DNA from: JASEGV01 sp037443545
Lineage (GTDB): Bacteria > Bacteroidota > Ignavibacteria > UBA10030 > BY39
Reading direction: 5' to 3'
DNA length: 16,303 nucleotides
NCBI GenBank assembly: GCA_037443545.1
Contig: JBBIOD010000037.1
Location: 1 to 16,303, forward strand
The position numbers were made by a program, and so were the translations under genes. The notes below the pieces were generated by a model that was not told the DNA's origin, did no database searches, and saw only the letters and a list, made by a program, of their open reading frames with translations. Numbering within the stretch: position 1 is the first letter of the stretch; every line of letters starts with the position of its first letter. Shown in pieces: positions 7,324 through 14,684 of the stretch.

Positions 7324-7693
7324 TTACTCGGCTGATAATATTTTACGAACGCTCGTGTAATTTCCTGTAAGCGATTTTATAGAAGAATATTCCACTCGGA
7401 ATATTTGCAGCGTCCCGAGTAGCTTAAGAATTCTCGACTTCTTTGAAATCATTCACAAGCCCAGCTACTTTACGACCGAGCACTTTGAAAATTTTAAGCA
7501 TTATTTGTACAGCATCGGGCAGTGAGTAGTTTTATTATGTTACTGGATTGAACGGATTTGGGTTATTCTGCTCTAACATATATTCGGTCGAAATGTTAGT
7601 ATAACAAGCGTTCGAAACTTCTTCACCCATTTTATAAACCTTACAAGGTTTTGGCAATACAGCATGTGCCTCTACAAAAAGAACATAATTTTG
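7324..7693 (-). pseudogene. Decayed T9SS C-terminal sorting domain
   Basis: Read on the minus strand from 7693, an open run of 52 codons ends in LEQNNPNPFNPVT, the start of the type IX secretion sorting domain. Two stop codons follow directly (7537-7532). The same frame then continues for 35 codons with NYSLPDAV and KIFKVLGRKVAGLVNDFK, hits a third stop (7426-7424), and goes on with DAANIPSGIFFYKI. A shift to the next frame at about 7374 restores the end of the domain, TGNYTSVRKILSAE, closed by TAA at 7326-7324. The whole domain (intact families read roughly NPNPFNP...YSLP...VLGREVATLVNE...LPSGVYFYKL...G.Y..VKKMLL) is recognisable but broken by three stops and one frameshift. In intact proteins it targets a cargo through the type IX system to the cell surface. 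No cargo domain is recognisable upstream. Confidence 0.85.
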
Positions 7694-7713
7694 TTAACTA
7701 CTAATTTTTATGA

Positions 7714-7752
7714 AACAGGCAACGATCTCCTGTTGCGTGAGGATAGCCTCAC
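7714..7752. repeat. Two adjacent short hairpins
   Basis: AACAGG (7714-7719) pairs with CCTGTT (7729-7734), with GCAAC/GTTGC as an overlapping alternative. Three bases on, GTGAGG (7737-7742) pairs with CCTCAC (7747-7752) across a 4-base loop. They lie inside the inverted-repeat-bounded segment, between its right arm and the sorting-domain relic. Neither is followed by a T-run on either strand. They may be structural parts of the element or coincidence. Confidence 0.4.
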
Positions 7753-7820
7753 TTTAAAGGTATAACAGAATGCCGTTTGAATGTTTGATCCACTTATGTT
7801 AATGAGAGATAAATTTTGTT

Positions 7821-7853
7821 TTTTATTAAACCTCTAACTTTTTGTTACATGGA
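7821..7853 (-). repeat. Right arm of an imperfect inverted repeat (element 7293-7853)
   Basis: Reverse complement partner of 7293-7322: the outer 14 bases (7840-7853) are identical and the inner part matches with a few gaps. No clear target-site duplication flanks the pair; the only shared flanking word is TAAAA (7283-7287 and 7856-7860), which is weak in such AT-rich sequence. No transposase or part of one is visible between the arms, so if mobile the element would be non-autonomous. Confidence 0.7.
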
Positions 7854-8074
7854 TTTAAAATATTTTTCCAATTTTGTTTCACCTACTCGACTTGTGGTTT
7901 GAGGAACGAATAATTTTTCCCCGGCGCAAAATCAATTTTATCAATCAAAAAATCATTCATATTTTAAAAAATTTGATGCGATTTGCGTTGTATTAGAACA
8001 AGGTATGGGAAATATTATGTGAAAAGTCGTGTTACTCGTTAAACGGATTAACGATACGATTTTGTAATTGGGAT
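7854..8074. other. Spacer with no recognisable gene
   Basis: AT-rich stretch between the inverted-repeat element and the gdhA terminator. The longest start-to-stop run I noticed is a 25-residue minus-strand frame (7960-7883) with no ribosome binding site or family resemblance. No RNA gene, repeat array or convincing promoter is seen. Confidence 0.5.
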
Positions 8075-8110
8075 AAAAAACCCTCTCGACTACTCGATTC
8101 GTCGAGAGGG
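8075..8110 (-). terminator. Intrinsic terminator after gdhA
   Basis: Perfect 10-base arms, CCCTCTCGAC at 8081-8090 and GTCGAGAGGG at 8101-8110, flank a 10-base loop. On the minus strand the stem is followed by six T residues (8080-8075). It lies 21 bases past the gdhA stop. Confidence 0.92.
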
Positions 8111-8131
8111 AATAAAGATAGGTTTACAGTT

Positions 8132-9472
8132 TTATACAACCCCTTGATTCAACATTGCATTAGCGACTTTCAAAAAGCCACCGATGTTGGCGCCGTTCAC
8201 ATAATTACCGGGCGTTCCGTACTCTTTAGCGGTTTCTACGCAAGTGTGGTGAATGTTTTTCATTATAGAATGTAATTTTTCATCCACCTCTTCACGCGAC
8301 CAGGGTAAACGCATGCTGTTTTGTGTCATCTCGAGTCCGGATGTAGCAACACCTCCGGCATTGGATGCTTTACCTGGCGCATATAAAATTCCTCCTTCCT
8401 GAAATACTTTTACACCCGCTATTGTAGTAGGCATATTGGCTCCTTCGGCTACATATTTACAACCGTTCTTTACTAATTCTTTTGCATCGTTTTCATCAAG
8501 CTCGTTTTGAGTGGCGCAAGGAAGAGCAATATCGACCTTCACACCCCATGGTCGTTTGCCCGGATGGAATTGTACTTTGAATTTATCTGCATACATTTTA
8601 ACTTCATCCCTGCCGCTTGCACGCATTTCTAACATAAAATTAATTTTTTCGCCTTTGATACCATCTTGATCGTAAACAAATCCATCCGGTCCTGATATCG
8701 TTAAAACTTTAGCTCCCAACTCTGTCGCTTTGAGAGCTGCGCCCCAGGCAACGTTACCGAAACCGGAAATTGAAACTGTTTTTCCTTCGAAGGAATCTTT
8801 TTTTGTTTTTAACATTTCTTCAGCGAAGTAAACTACACCAAATCCCGTAGCTTCGGGTCTGATTAACGAGCCGCCCCAGTTCAACCCTTTGCCGGTTAAC
8901 ACACCCGTAAATTCGTTTACCAGGCGCTTGTATTGACCGAACATGAAACCGATTTCACGTCCTCCGACTCCGATATCGCCGGCGGGAACATCGACATCGG
9001 CACCAATATGACGGAATAGCTCAGTCATAAAACTTTGGCAGAACCGCATAACTTCATTTTCGCTTTTTCCCCTTGTATCGAGATCAGCTCCCCCCTTGCC
9101 GCCGCCCATTGGCAACGTAGTTAAACTATTTTTGTAAACTTGTTCGAATGCTAAAAATTTCAAAACTCCTAAATTTACCGAAGGGTGGAATCGCAAACCT
9201 CCCTTGTAGGGTCCGATAGCACTATTCATCTGAATGCGAAAACCGCGATTAATCTGAACTTCGCCTTTATCGTCCATCCACGGGACCCTGAAAATGATTA
9301 CTCGCTCCGGTTCTACCATTCGCTCTAAAATTTTTGCTTTTCGATATTCGGGATTACGCTCTAAAACTAAATCTAAAGATTCAAATACCTCTTGAACAGC
9401 CTGATGAAATTCGTTTTCACCCGGATTTTTAATTTTTACTTGTTCGATTAAATTTTTAATGTACTCAGTCAT
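8132..9472 (-). CDS. gdhA: Glutamate dehydrogenase
   Basis: Interconverts 2-oxoglutarate plus ammonia and glutamate; the hexameric small-subunit class used mostly for ammonia assimilation. From ATG 9472 the protein has 446 residues, very close to E. coli GdhA. GPYKGGLRFHPS (K90), K114, PMGGGKGGADLD (K126) and PAGDIGVGG (D166) supply the substrate and catalytic residues. GGSLIRPEATGFG and FGNVAWGAALKATELGAKV begin the nucleotide domain. The ATG is preferred over an upstream TTG at 9484 because GAGGAAC lies just before it and the length then fits the family. Cofactor choice (NADPH favoured by overall resemblance) is not proven. It is a single gene with its own promoter region and terminator. 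Confidence 0.96.
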   Translation of the reverse strand: MTEYIKNLIEQVKIKNPGENEFHQAVQEVFESLDLVLERNPEYRKAKILERMVEPERVIIFRVPWMDDKGEVQINRGFRIQMNSAIGPYKGGLRFHPSVNLGVLKFLAFEQVYKNSLTTLPMGGGKGGADLDTRGKSENEVMRFCQSFMTELFRHIGADVDVPAGDIGVGGREIGFMFGQYKRLVNEFTGVLTGKGLNWGGSLIRPEATGFGVVYFAEEMLKTKKDSFEGKTVSISGFGNVAWGAALKATELGAKVLTISGPDGFVYDQDGIKGEKINFMLEMRASGRDEVKMYADKFKVQFHPGKRPWGVKVDIALPCATQNELDENDAKELVKNGCKYVAEGANMPTTIAGVKVFQEGGILYAPGKASNAGGVATSGLEMTQNSMRLPWSREEVDEKLHSIMKNIHHTCVETAKEYGTPGNYVNGANIGGFLKVANAMLNQGVV

Positions 9473-9509
9473 TTTGTTCCTCAAATAATTATTTAAAAGA
9501 AAGTTGTTT

Positions 9510-9537
9510 ATGATAGGGCTCGTAACGATTTTCGCAA
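9510..9537 (-). promoter_or_regulatory. Candidate gdhA promoter
   Basis: Minus-strand TTGCGA (9537-9532) and TATCAT (9515-9510) with a 16-base spacer sit about 38 bases before the gdhA ATG in the divergent gap with the dehydrogenase gene. The -10 matches consensus at five of six bases. No equally good plus-strand promoter for the gene at 9674 was found in the rest of the gap (9538-9673). Confidence 0.35.
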
Positions 9538-9673
9538 TTCATATGTTGTGAAAATCATTTAAAATCTGTCCTAAAATAACAATTTTTATTATATTTAACA
9601 AATAAGAAAATATCTTAAAAATTCGTATATTCAACCGATAAAAATATGTTTTATAGATTAGAATTGATAAACG

Positions 9674-10441
9674 ATGAACCAAGAATTTAAAGGTAAAACT
9701 TTTATTATTACCGGAGCTTCGAGCGGTATCGGTAAAGCGGTTGCTAAACTTGCAGTTGAGCGTGGTGCCAACGCAGTCGTAACTGCCAGGCGATTGAACG
9801 AACTGCAAACAAGAGCAAATGAAATAAACAGCCCGAACATTGAGATTGTTGCTGCTGATATAACGAACGAAGCAGATAGAGAATTAGTAATCGATAAAAC
9901 AATAAACCGTTTTGGCGGTATCGATGTGTTGGTTAACGCGGCTGGAATTATCGGGAGCGGAAATATTGAGAATACGACCCTCGAACAGTGGGATTATATG
10001 ATGGATATAAATTTGCGTTCGGTGTTTCGTATGATCCAATTAGCACTGCCGCAACTAATTGAACGAAAAGGGAACATCGTAAATGTTTCGAGTATCACCG
10101 GGGTGCGTGCTTTCCCGAACGTCCTCGCTTATTGCGTCAGCAAAGCTGGAGTTGATCAGCTTACACATTGCGTCGGACTTGAATTGGCGATAAAAGGCGT
10201 CCGTATAAATTCTGTTAATCCAGGTGTCGTGGTAACAAACTTACATCGTGCCGGAGGAATGGAAGAAGAAAAGTATAACGCATTTTTAGAACACAGCAAA
10301 ACGACACACCCCCTGGGCAGAGTAGGTCAACCTGAAGAAGTCGCTGAGCTGATTTTATTCCTCGCATCCGAACGGGCTGGCTGGATCACAGGCAACAGTT
10401 ACAGCATCGACGGTGGACGAGCGCAAACGTGCGCCAGATGA
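9674..10441 (+). CDS. Short-chain dehydrogenase/reductase (classical SDR)
   Basis: An NAD(P)-dependent oxidoreductase of unknown substrate, 255 residues. TGASSGIG at 13-20 binds the cofactor, and A38-R39-R40 after the second strand suggests NADP preference. NAAG is at 88-91. The catalytic tetrad is N113, S140, Y153 and K157 (YCVSK). NSVNPGVVVTNLH and a C-terminal GNSYSIDGG complete the classical fold. The sequence resembles FabG and sugar- or steroid-type dehydrogenases, but a fatty-acid role is not supported by the neighbours. It starts at ATG 9674 with no clear Shine-Dalgarno sequence. Its stop overlaps possible starts of the following PLP enzyme, so the two are likely co-transcribed. Confidence 0.9.
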   Translation: MNQEFKGKTFIITGASSGIGKAVAKLAVERGANAVVTARRLNELQTRANEINSPNIEIVAADITNEADRELVIDKTINRFGGIDVLVNAAGIIGSGNIENTTLEQWDYMMDINLRSVFRMIQLALPQLIERKGNIVNVSSITGVRAFPNVLAYCVSKAGVDQLTHCVGLELAIKGVRINSVNPGVVVTNLHRAGGMEEEKYNAFLEHSKTTHPLGRVGQPEEVAELILFLASERAGWITGNSYSIDGGRAQTCAR

Positions 10442-10452
10442 AGGGAAATTTT

Positions 10453-11658
10453 ATGAAGAACAATAAAACTCAAAAATTGTCAATATCTACACGTGCAGTC
10501 CACGGTAAACGTTTAAATGCTTATACAGGACCTGTAGCATTTCCAATTTATCAGACCAGCACATACCGTTTTGAAAACTCGAAACACGCAATCCGTTATG
10601 CAGAGGGAGACGAATCGGTGTACGTTTACACACGGTATCACAATCCTACGGTGAATGAGGTTGAAACCAAAATTGCATTTATGCAGGATGGTGAAGCCGC
10701 AGCTTTGTTCTCTTCGGGCATGGCTGCCATTAGCACGGCGATACTTTCGATATGCAAAACCAACGACGAGATTGTCAGCATTCCTTCCCTCTATGGCGGA
10801 ACTTACCGCTTTTTCAGAGATACTTTGCCCAACTACGGTATAAATGTAAAATATGTGGAGGTGAATTCGTTGAACGATTTGAAATATCTAATCACTCCAA
10901 AAACCAAAATTGTATATATCGAAACTCCAACCAATCCGACTCTTGATATTATTGATATAGTGAAATTAGTAAAGCTCACACGCGACGCGGAGAAGGAATT
11001 TAAATCAAAAATAACAATCATCATTGATAACACTTTTGCTACAATAATCAGCCAACAGCCGTTCAGGTTTGGTGTCGATTTAATTATCGAAAGCGTCACG
11101 AAATATTTAGGCGGTCATTCCGATTTAGTTGGTGGTGTAGCAATCGGTAACAAGCTGCTTATTAAGAAAATAAAAACCTTAGCGAAACATTTAGGCGGCT
11201 GCGCCGATCCGTTTGCAGCTTTTTTACTCGACAGAAGTTTGAAAACTTTCGAGCTTCGTGTAAAGAGGCAAACTGAAAACGCTTTCGCTTTAGCAAAAGT
11301 ATTATCGAAACACAAAAGTGTGAACCGTGTTATTTATCCGGGACTTGTTACGCATCCCAAACATCTGCTTGCAAAAAAACAGATGACCGGTTTCGGAGCT
11401 ATGGTTACAATCGAAGTAAAAGGAGGGGCGAAGGGGGCTGTAACAGTATGTGATAATTTAAAAGTGGCTATTAATGCAATGTCGCTCGGAGGTACCGAAA
11501 CACTCGTGAGTATCCCGGTTTATTCTTCGCACGTAAATTTGGCCGACGAAGAACTTCGACGACACGGAGTTACGCCCGGAATGATCCGCATCTCGGTTGG
11601 TGTCGAAGGAATCGACGACCTCATTAACGATTTTTCTCAAGCATTAAATAAAATTTAG
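10453..11658 (+). CDS. Cys/Met-metabolism PLP-dependent enzyme (cystathionine synthase/lyase family)
   Basis: A fold-type I PLP enzyme acting on sulfur amino acids, probably a gamma-synthase or lyase. From ATG 10453, which follows GAAGGG by seven bases, it has 401 residues. YTRYHNPT (59-66) binds the PLP phosphate of the neighbouring subunit, SSGMAA is at 87-92, D192 supports the pyridine nitrogen, and ESVTKYLGGHSD places the Schiff-base lysine at K217. The Y114-G115-G116 loop has glycine where bacterial methionine gamma-lyase has its characteristic cysteine, arguing against that enzyme. Upstream starts at GTG 10429 and ATG 10438 would overlap the dehydrogenase stop, the latter as ATGA. Which of cystathionine gamma-synthase, gamma-lyase or a sulfhydrylase it is cannot be settled from sequence here. 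Confidence 0.92.
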   Translation: MKNNKTQKLSISTRAVHGKRLNAYTGPVAFPIYQTSTYRFENSKHAIRYAEGDESVYVYTRYHNPTVNEVETKIAFMQDGEAAALFSSGMAAISTAILSICKTNDEIVSIPSLYGGTYRFFRDTLPNYGINVKYVEVNSLNDLKYLITPKTKIVYIETPTNPTLDIIDIVKLVKLTRDAEKEFKSKITIIIDNTFATIISQQPFRFGVDLIIESVTKYLGGHSDLVGGVAIGNKLLIKKIKTLAKHLGGCADPFAAFLLDRSLKTFELRVKRQTENAFALAKVLSKHKSVNRVIYPGLVTHPKHLLAKKQMTGFGAMVTIEVKGGAKGAVTVCDNLKVAINAMSLGGTETLVSIPVYSSHVNLADEELRRHGVTPGMIRISVGVEGIDDLINDFSQALNKI

Positions 11659-11671
11659 TAATAAGTATAAT

Positions 11672-12004
11672 ATGTTGACGATTATTCTTTTAGCGATCTC
11701 GAATGTTTTTATGACCGTCGCCTGGTACGGACATCTGAAATATAAAAACCACTCGTTAGTAGTGGTAATATTTATTTCATGGTTTATTGCTTTATTTGAA
11801 TACATGTTTCAAGTTCCGGCAAACAGAATCGGTTACGGGCAGTTTAGCGCTACACAACTGAAGATAATACAGGAAGTATTATCGATCAGTATTTTTATAA
11901 TTTTTGCACTTTTTTATTTTAAAGAAATTCCAAAGTGGAATCATATAATTTCGTTCGTACTGATTTTGGGGGCGGTTTATTTTGCGATTGGATTTAAAAA
12001 TTAA
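11672..12004 (+). CDS. DUF486 family small membrane protein (DMT-like)
   Basis: A 110-residue protein with four hydrophobic segments at about 2-18, 28-47, 68-86 and 92-108, the layout of the DUF486 family, which is placed in the drug/metabolite transporter superfamily. The central EYMFQVPANRIGYGQFSATQLKIIQEV stretch is spread over a loop and is the most family-like part: key residues are the P-A-N-R-x-G motif and the following Q-L-K-x-x-Q-E. Function in this family is unknown; an inner-membrane small-molecule or ion role is only a guess. It starts 13 bases after the PLP enzyme and ends 9 bases before the sigma factor, so it looks like part of one plus-strand transcript. Confidence 0.85.
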   Translation: MLTIILLAISNVFMTVAWYGHLKYKNHSLVVVIFISWFIALFEYMFQVPANRIGYGQFSATQLKIIQEVLSISIFIIFALFYFKEIPKWNHIISFVLILGAVYFAIGFKN

Positions 12005-12013
12005 TTTCGTTGA

Positions 12014-12643
12014 ATGGCTCGGGAAATAAAATCAAATAAAACTATAAGCGAAGCAGAAAAGATTGAATCGCAAAAAGAGGATGTGCGACTGATTAACAAG
12101 GCTTTACGGGGCGATCAGGCAGCTTACCTCAGATTGGTGAATAAATACAAACCAACTATTACTTATCTGCTTTATAGAATTGTGCAGGACAAAGATGATG
12201 TTGAAGATATTGTTCAAGAAGTTTTTATCAATACTTTCAGGGCGTTGGAGAGTTTTAAAAAGGAATACTCCTTTTTCTCGTGGATATATAAGATTGCGTT
12301 AAACAAAGGTATCGATTATATACGAAAGAAGAAGCTTAAAACTTTTTCAATTGATAAACCTATAGCAACCAAAGACGGCGAAGTGCAATACGAAGTTCCC
12401 GATTCAACATACGAACCGGACAAGCATATTATTGCCAGCGAAAAATCCTCTTTAATCCAAACGGCAATAGATAAACTGCCACATAAATATCGACGTGTTA
12501 TAATTATGCGGCATATGGAGGAGAAAGATTATTCCGAAATCGCCGAAGAGCTAAAACTTCCGATTGGCACTGTAAAAGTGCATATATTCCGAGCAAGGGA
12601 GCTGTTGAACAAATATCTGCGTCATAAAATCCGCCACTATTGA
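12014..12643 (+). CDS. ECF-type RNA polymerase sigma factor
   Basis: An extracytoplasmic-function sigma factor of the RpoE/SigW type, 209 residues, directing RNA polymerase to a small regulon. Region 2 spans about 34-107: the DVEDIVQEVFINTFRAL helix and the FFSWIYKIALNKGIDYIRKKK segment recognise the -10 box. Region 4, about 150-205, has the KDYSEIAEELKLPIGTVKV helix-turn-helix for the -35 box. A charged N-terminal extension of about 25 residues precedes region 2. No anti-sigma factor gene follows; instead the next gene, 39 bases on, encodes a secreted beta-rich protein. Control could be transcriptional or by an anti-sigma factor elsewhere. Confidence 0.95.
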   Translation: MAREIKSNKTISEAEKIESQKEDVRLINKALRGDQAAYLRLVNKYKPTITYLLYRIVQDKDDVEDIVQEVFINTFRALESFKKEYSFFSWIYKIALNKGIDYIRKKKLKTFSIDKPIATKDGEVQYEVPDSTYEPDKHIIASEKSSLIQTAIDKLPHKYRRVIIMRHMEEKDYSEIAEELKLPIGTVKVHIFRARELLNKYLRHKIRHY

Positions 12644-12682
12644 AACTTAATTTTTTGCACAGCGTAAAGTGTTTAGAGTTTT

Positions 12683-13567
12683 ATGAAAAATTTTAAAACA
12701 TACAGTATTTTCGCTTTTTTGCTCTTTTTCACGACAGCCGCATCCGCTGTCAACCTTTTATCGGATGACAAAAGATACCAAAAAGAAAACCCCTACAGCA
12801 ACGAAAGGGAGCTAAAAGTAAACATCGAATCTGCTTTTGGCAAACTTGTTATCGGCAAATGCGCCGCCGAGAATGTTTTCAGTTACGACATTTTACGCGA
12901 TCCAAAATTGGGCGACCCAACTAACCAGATCAAATATACGATCGTTGACAAGATCGGTTATTTAGAAATCCCAGGTTACGGCAGCGACATGTCGAAAAAA
13001 AAATCGTTTCACATAAGAAGTTTAGAGTCTGAAAAGTGGATAATAGACCTTACTGGCAGAATTCCAATTTCGTTGGACATACAATTGGGGGCGGGTAAAG
13101 GAAATTTTGATTTCACAGGTTTAAAGTTAAAGGATTTGGATATTTCAACCGGTGCGAGTTCCGTTACAATTATGTTTAATAAATTGAATCAGCAGACGAT
13201 AGAAAACATCAACATCGAAACCGGAGTCAGCAGGTTTAAAGCTTATAATTTATCGAACGCAAATTTCAACAAACTAAAATTCAGCGGCGGGATTGGCTCA
13301 TACGAACTTGATTTCAGCGGTGAATTAAATAAAGAAGTAGATGTTGATATTGAGATTGGTTTGGGATCGATTACTATTTTAATTCCAAAATACGTGGGTG
13401 CCAAAGTTTACTACGAAAAGAATTGGATATCGAATGTCGATCTCGACAAAGATTTTGATGAAGAACAAAATAATGAATACGAAACCTCGAACTATTCCAG
13501 CGCTCGCGGCAAGATGAATATTCAGATAGAAGCGGGATTTGGAAGCGTGAAGATAAGGCGATTATAA
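12683..13567 (+). CDS. Secreted beta-repeat protein, toast-rack (DUF2154/DUF4097)-like
   Basis: A 294-residue exported protein with a signal peptide at about 1-22 (hydrophobic core YSIFAFLLFF, cleavage likely after ASA). The mature part is a series of beta-strand repeats with recurring glycine-rich turns: ESAFGKLVIG, QLGAGKGNFDF, STGASSVTIMF, GGIGSYELDF, EIGLGSITILIP and EAGFGSVKI. This pattern is typical of single-stranded beta-helix 'toast-rack' or putative adhesin domains, also seen in LiaF-like envelope-stress proteins. No lipobox Cys and no membrane helix after the signal are seen, so it is likely periplasmic or surface exposed. Its position after an ECF sigma factor suggests an envelope-related role; the family assignment is by pattern, not a search. 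Confidence 0.75.
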   Translation: MKNFKTYSIFAFLLFFTTAASAVNLLSDDKRYQKENPYSNERELKVNIESAFGKLVIGKCAAENVFSYDILRDPKLGDPTNQIKYTIVDKIGYLEIPGYGSDMSKKKSFHIRSLESEKWIIDLTGRIPISLDIQLGAGKGNFDFTGLKLKDLDISTGASSVTIMFNKLNQQTIENINIETGVSRFKAYNLSNANFNKLKFSGGIGSYELDFSGELNKEVDVDIEIGLGSITILIPKYVGAKVYYEKNWISNVDLDKDFDEEQNNEYETSNYSSARGKMNIQIEAGFGSVKIRRL

Positions 13568-13585
13568 TAACACTCTCCTTTTTAG

Positions 13586-13626
13586 ACACGAAACCCGTCT
13601 TAGTTTATTTGAGACGGGTTTTGTGT
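13586..13626. terminator. Shared bidirectional terminator
   Basis: A 15-position stem (13586-13600 with 13612-13626) broken only by one G-T pair encloses an 11-base loop, with AAACCCGTCT and AGACGGGTTT as core. It lies between convergent genes ending at 13567 and 13661. The plus-strand copy has GGGTTTTGTGTT on its far side, the minus-strand copy GGGTTTCGTGTC; the plus direction is the stronger. Confidence 0.88.
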
Positions 13627-13660
13627 TGTAACTTTCGTCCGCTTTTGGCGGAATAAATAT

Positions 13661-14662
13661 TTATATAGCTATACCCAGCCCCAACGTTGCGACAGGCTGC
13701 TTCGCATAACTATAATCAGCGCTGATATGGAAAATCAAAAGCTTCAGAGCAAATCCCGCGTTTAGACGCATCGTATTATCGCCCGACAACTCAAACTTAA
13801 CTTCCTTTGGAGTTTGTGTCAGTGGAGGTGGTGGCGTCCAACCAAATTTGAAATCCATTGTCGCGCTTTCATAAGCAACCCCGCCGTAAATAGTTGCAAA
13901 CATAAAAGTTTTACTTATCTCCGTACCGAGACTGAAAGCGGTCGCTTCGACAACCGGTTTAATTTTCATATTTTGGTACATCACATGTGCCGACCAGTCG
14001 AAAGGTAGTGGAGCCGGAAGCCACTGACCGACATCGTGCTGAAAGCCAATCCCAATAAAAGAGAATTCTCCATATTCGTCAATCTTCATTGTAGGAAAGT
14101 AGCGAAGCATCATGCGAGTTCCGAAGATGTTCCCTAACATAATATGCGGAACAGCAATAGGAACCGCTTTAAGATTTGTACCATTTGGTAATTGAAGAGT
14201 ATCGCCCGGTGCTAAACTTCCTGGGATTTTTGTTCCTTCATTGCCAAAAAAGGTTGCTGTTTTTACTGAATTTGGGTAATGCGGCAGATTTCCACGCAAT
14301 GAATTTAACTCGCTCATATCGGCAGTAAATTCTTGTGCGGATGTAGGAATTAGTGCAGTTGTGAATTTGACTCCGACATAAACATCGATGCCGGTTGCAA
14401 CATCGGCAGAATGGTAAAGGCCGGAATTTAAGTTGGCACCGAATGCGGTCACGAATGGATTCACATAGCCCTCGCCAAACTTTTTACCGAATTTATTTAA
14501 CCGCTCTTCGAGCGTCTGAGCGGACACGGTTGTAACGCACAGGAATGATATTAGCGTGCATCCAACCAATAATTTTATTAATTTTTTTTCAACGAATTGC
14601 CTAAGGCATCGTTCTACGAATGTACGGTTCGAAGAATCAGTAGGTAAATGAGTGGTCAACAT
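13661..14662 (-). CDS. Secreted DUF6588-like protein, probably outer membrane
   Basis: A 333-residue exported protein of unknown function. The hydrophobic segment KLLVGCTLISFLCVTTVSAQ at about residues 30-49, with cleavage likely after VSA, is a signal peptide preceded by an unusually long charged N-region of about 29 residues. ATG 14662 has AGGAG six bases upstream and no alternative ATG lies nearer the signal core, so the long N-region appears real. The mature part is rich in alternating hydrophobic strands (HIMLGNIFGTRMMLRYFP, SFIGIGFQHDVGQWLP, AHVMYQNMKIKP) and ends LGLGIAI, as in outer-membrane beta-barrels. It resembles the DUF6588 family of Bacteroidota. Last gene after adk and the phosphodiesterase, 22 bases from the latter. 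Confidence 0.8.
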   Translation of the reverse strand: MLTTHLPTDSSNRTFVERCLRQFVEKKLIKLLVGCTLISFLCVTTVSAQTLEERLNKFGKKFGEGYVNPFVTAFGANLNSGLYHSADVATGIDVYVGVKFTTALIPTSAQEFTADMSELNSLRGNLPHYPNSVKTATFFGNEGTKIPGSLAPGDTLQLPNGTNLKAVPIAVPHIMLGNIFGTRMMLRYFPTMKIDEYGEFSFIGIGFQHDVGQWLPAPLPFDWSAHVMYQNMKIKPVVEATAFSLGTEISKTFMFATIYGGVAYESATMDFKFGWTPPPPLTQTPKEVKFELSGDNTMRLNAGFALKLLIFHISADYSYAKQPVATLGLGIAI

Positions 14663-14684
14663 TATGTTCTCCTGTTATTGTTAT

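Noticed and set aside
7386..7405. Perfect 8-base inverted repeat AATATTCC/GGAATATT with a 4-base loop
   Set aside because: It falls inside the IPSGIF codons of the sorting-domain relic, and the palindrome follows from those codons; no T-run follows.
7637..7650. Palindrome AACCTT-AC-AAGGTT
   Set aside because: Lies in the still-readable frame upstream of the sorting domain; short and AT-rich, with no second copy seen in the window.
7883..7960. Minus-strand 25-residue open frame starting MNDFLIDKID
   Set aside because: Very short, no ribosome binding site, no family resemblance, and not in register with the relic.
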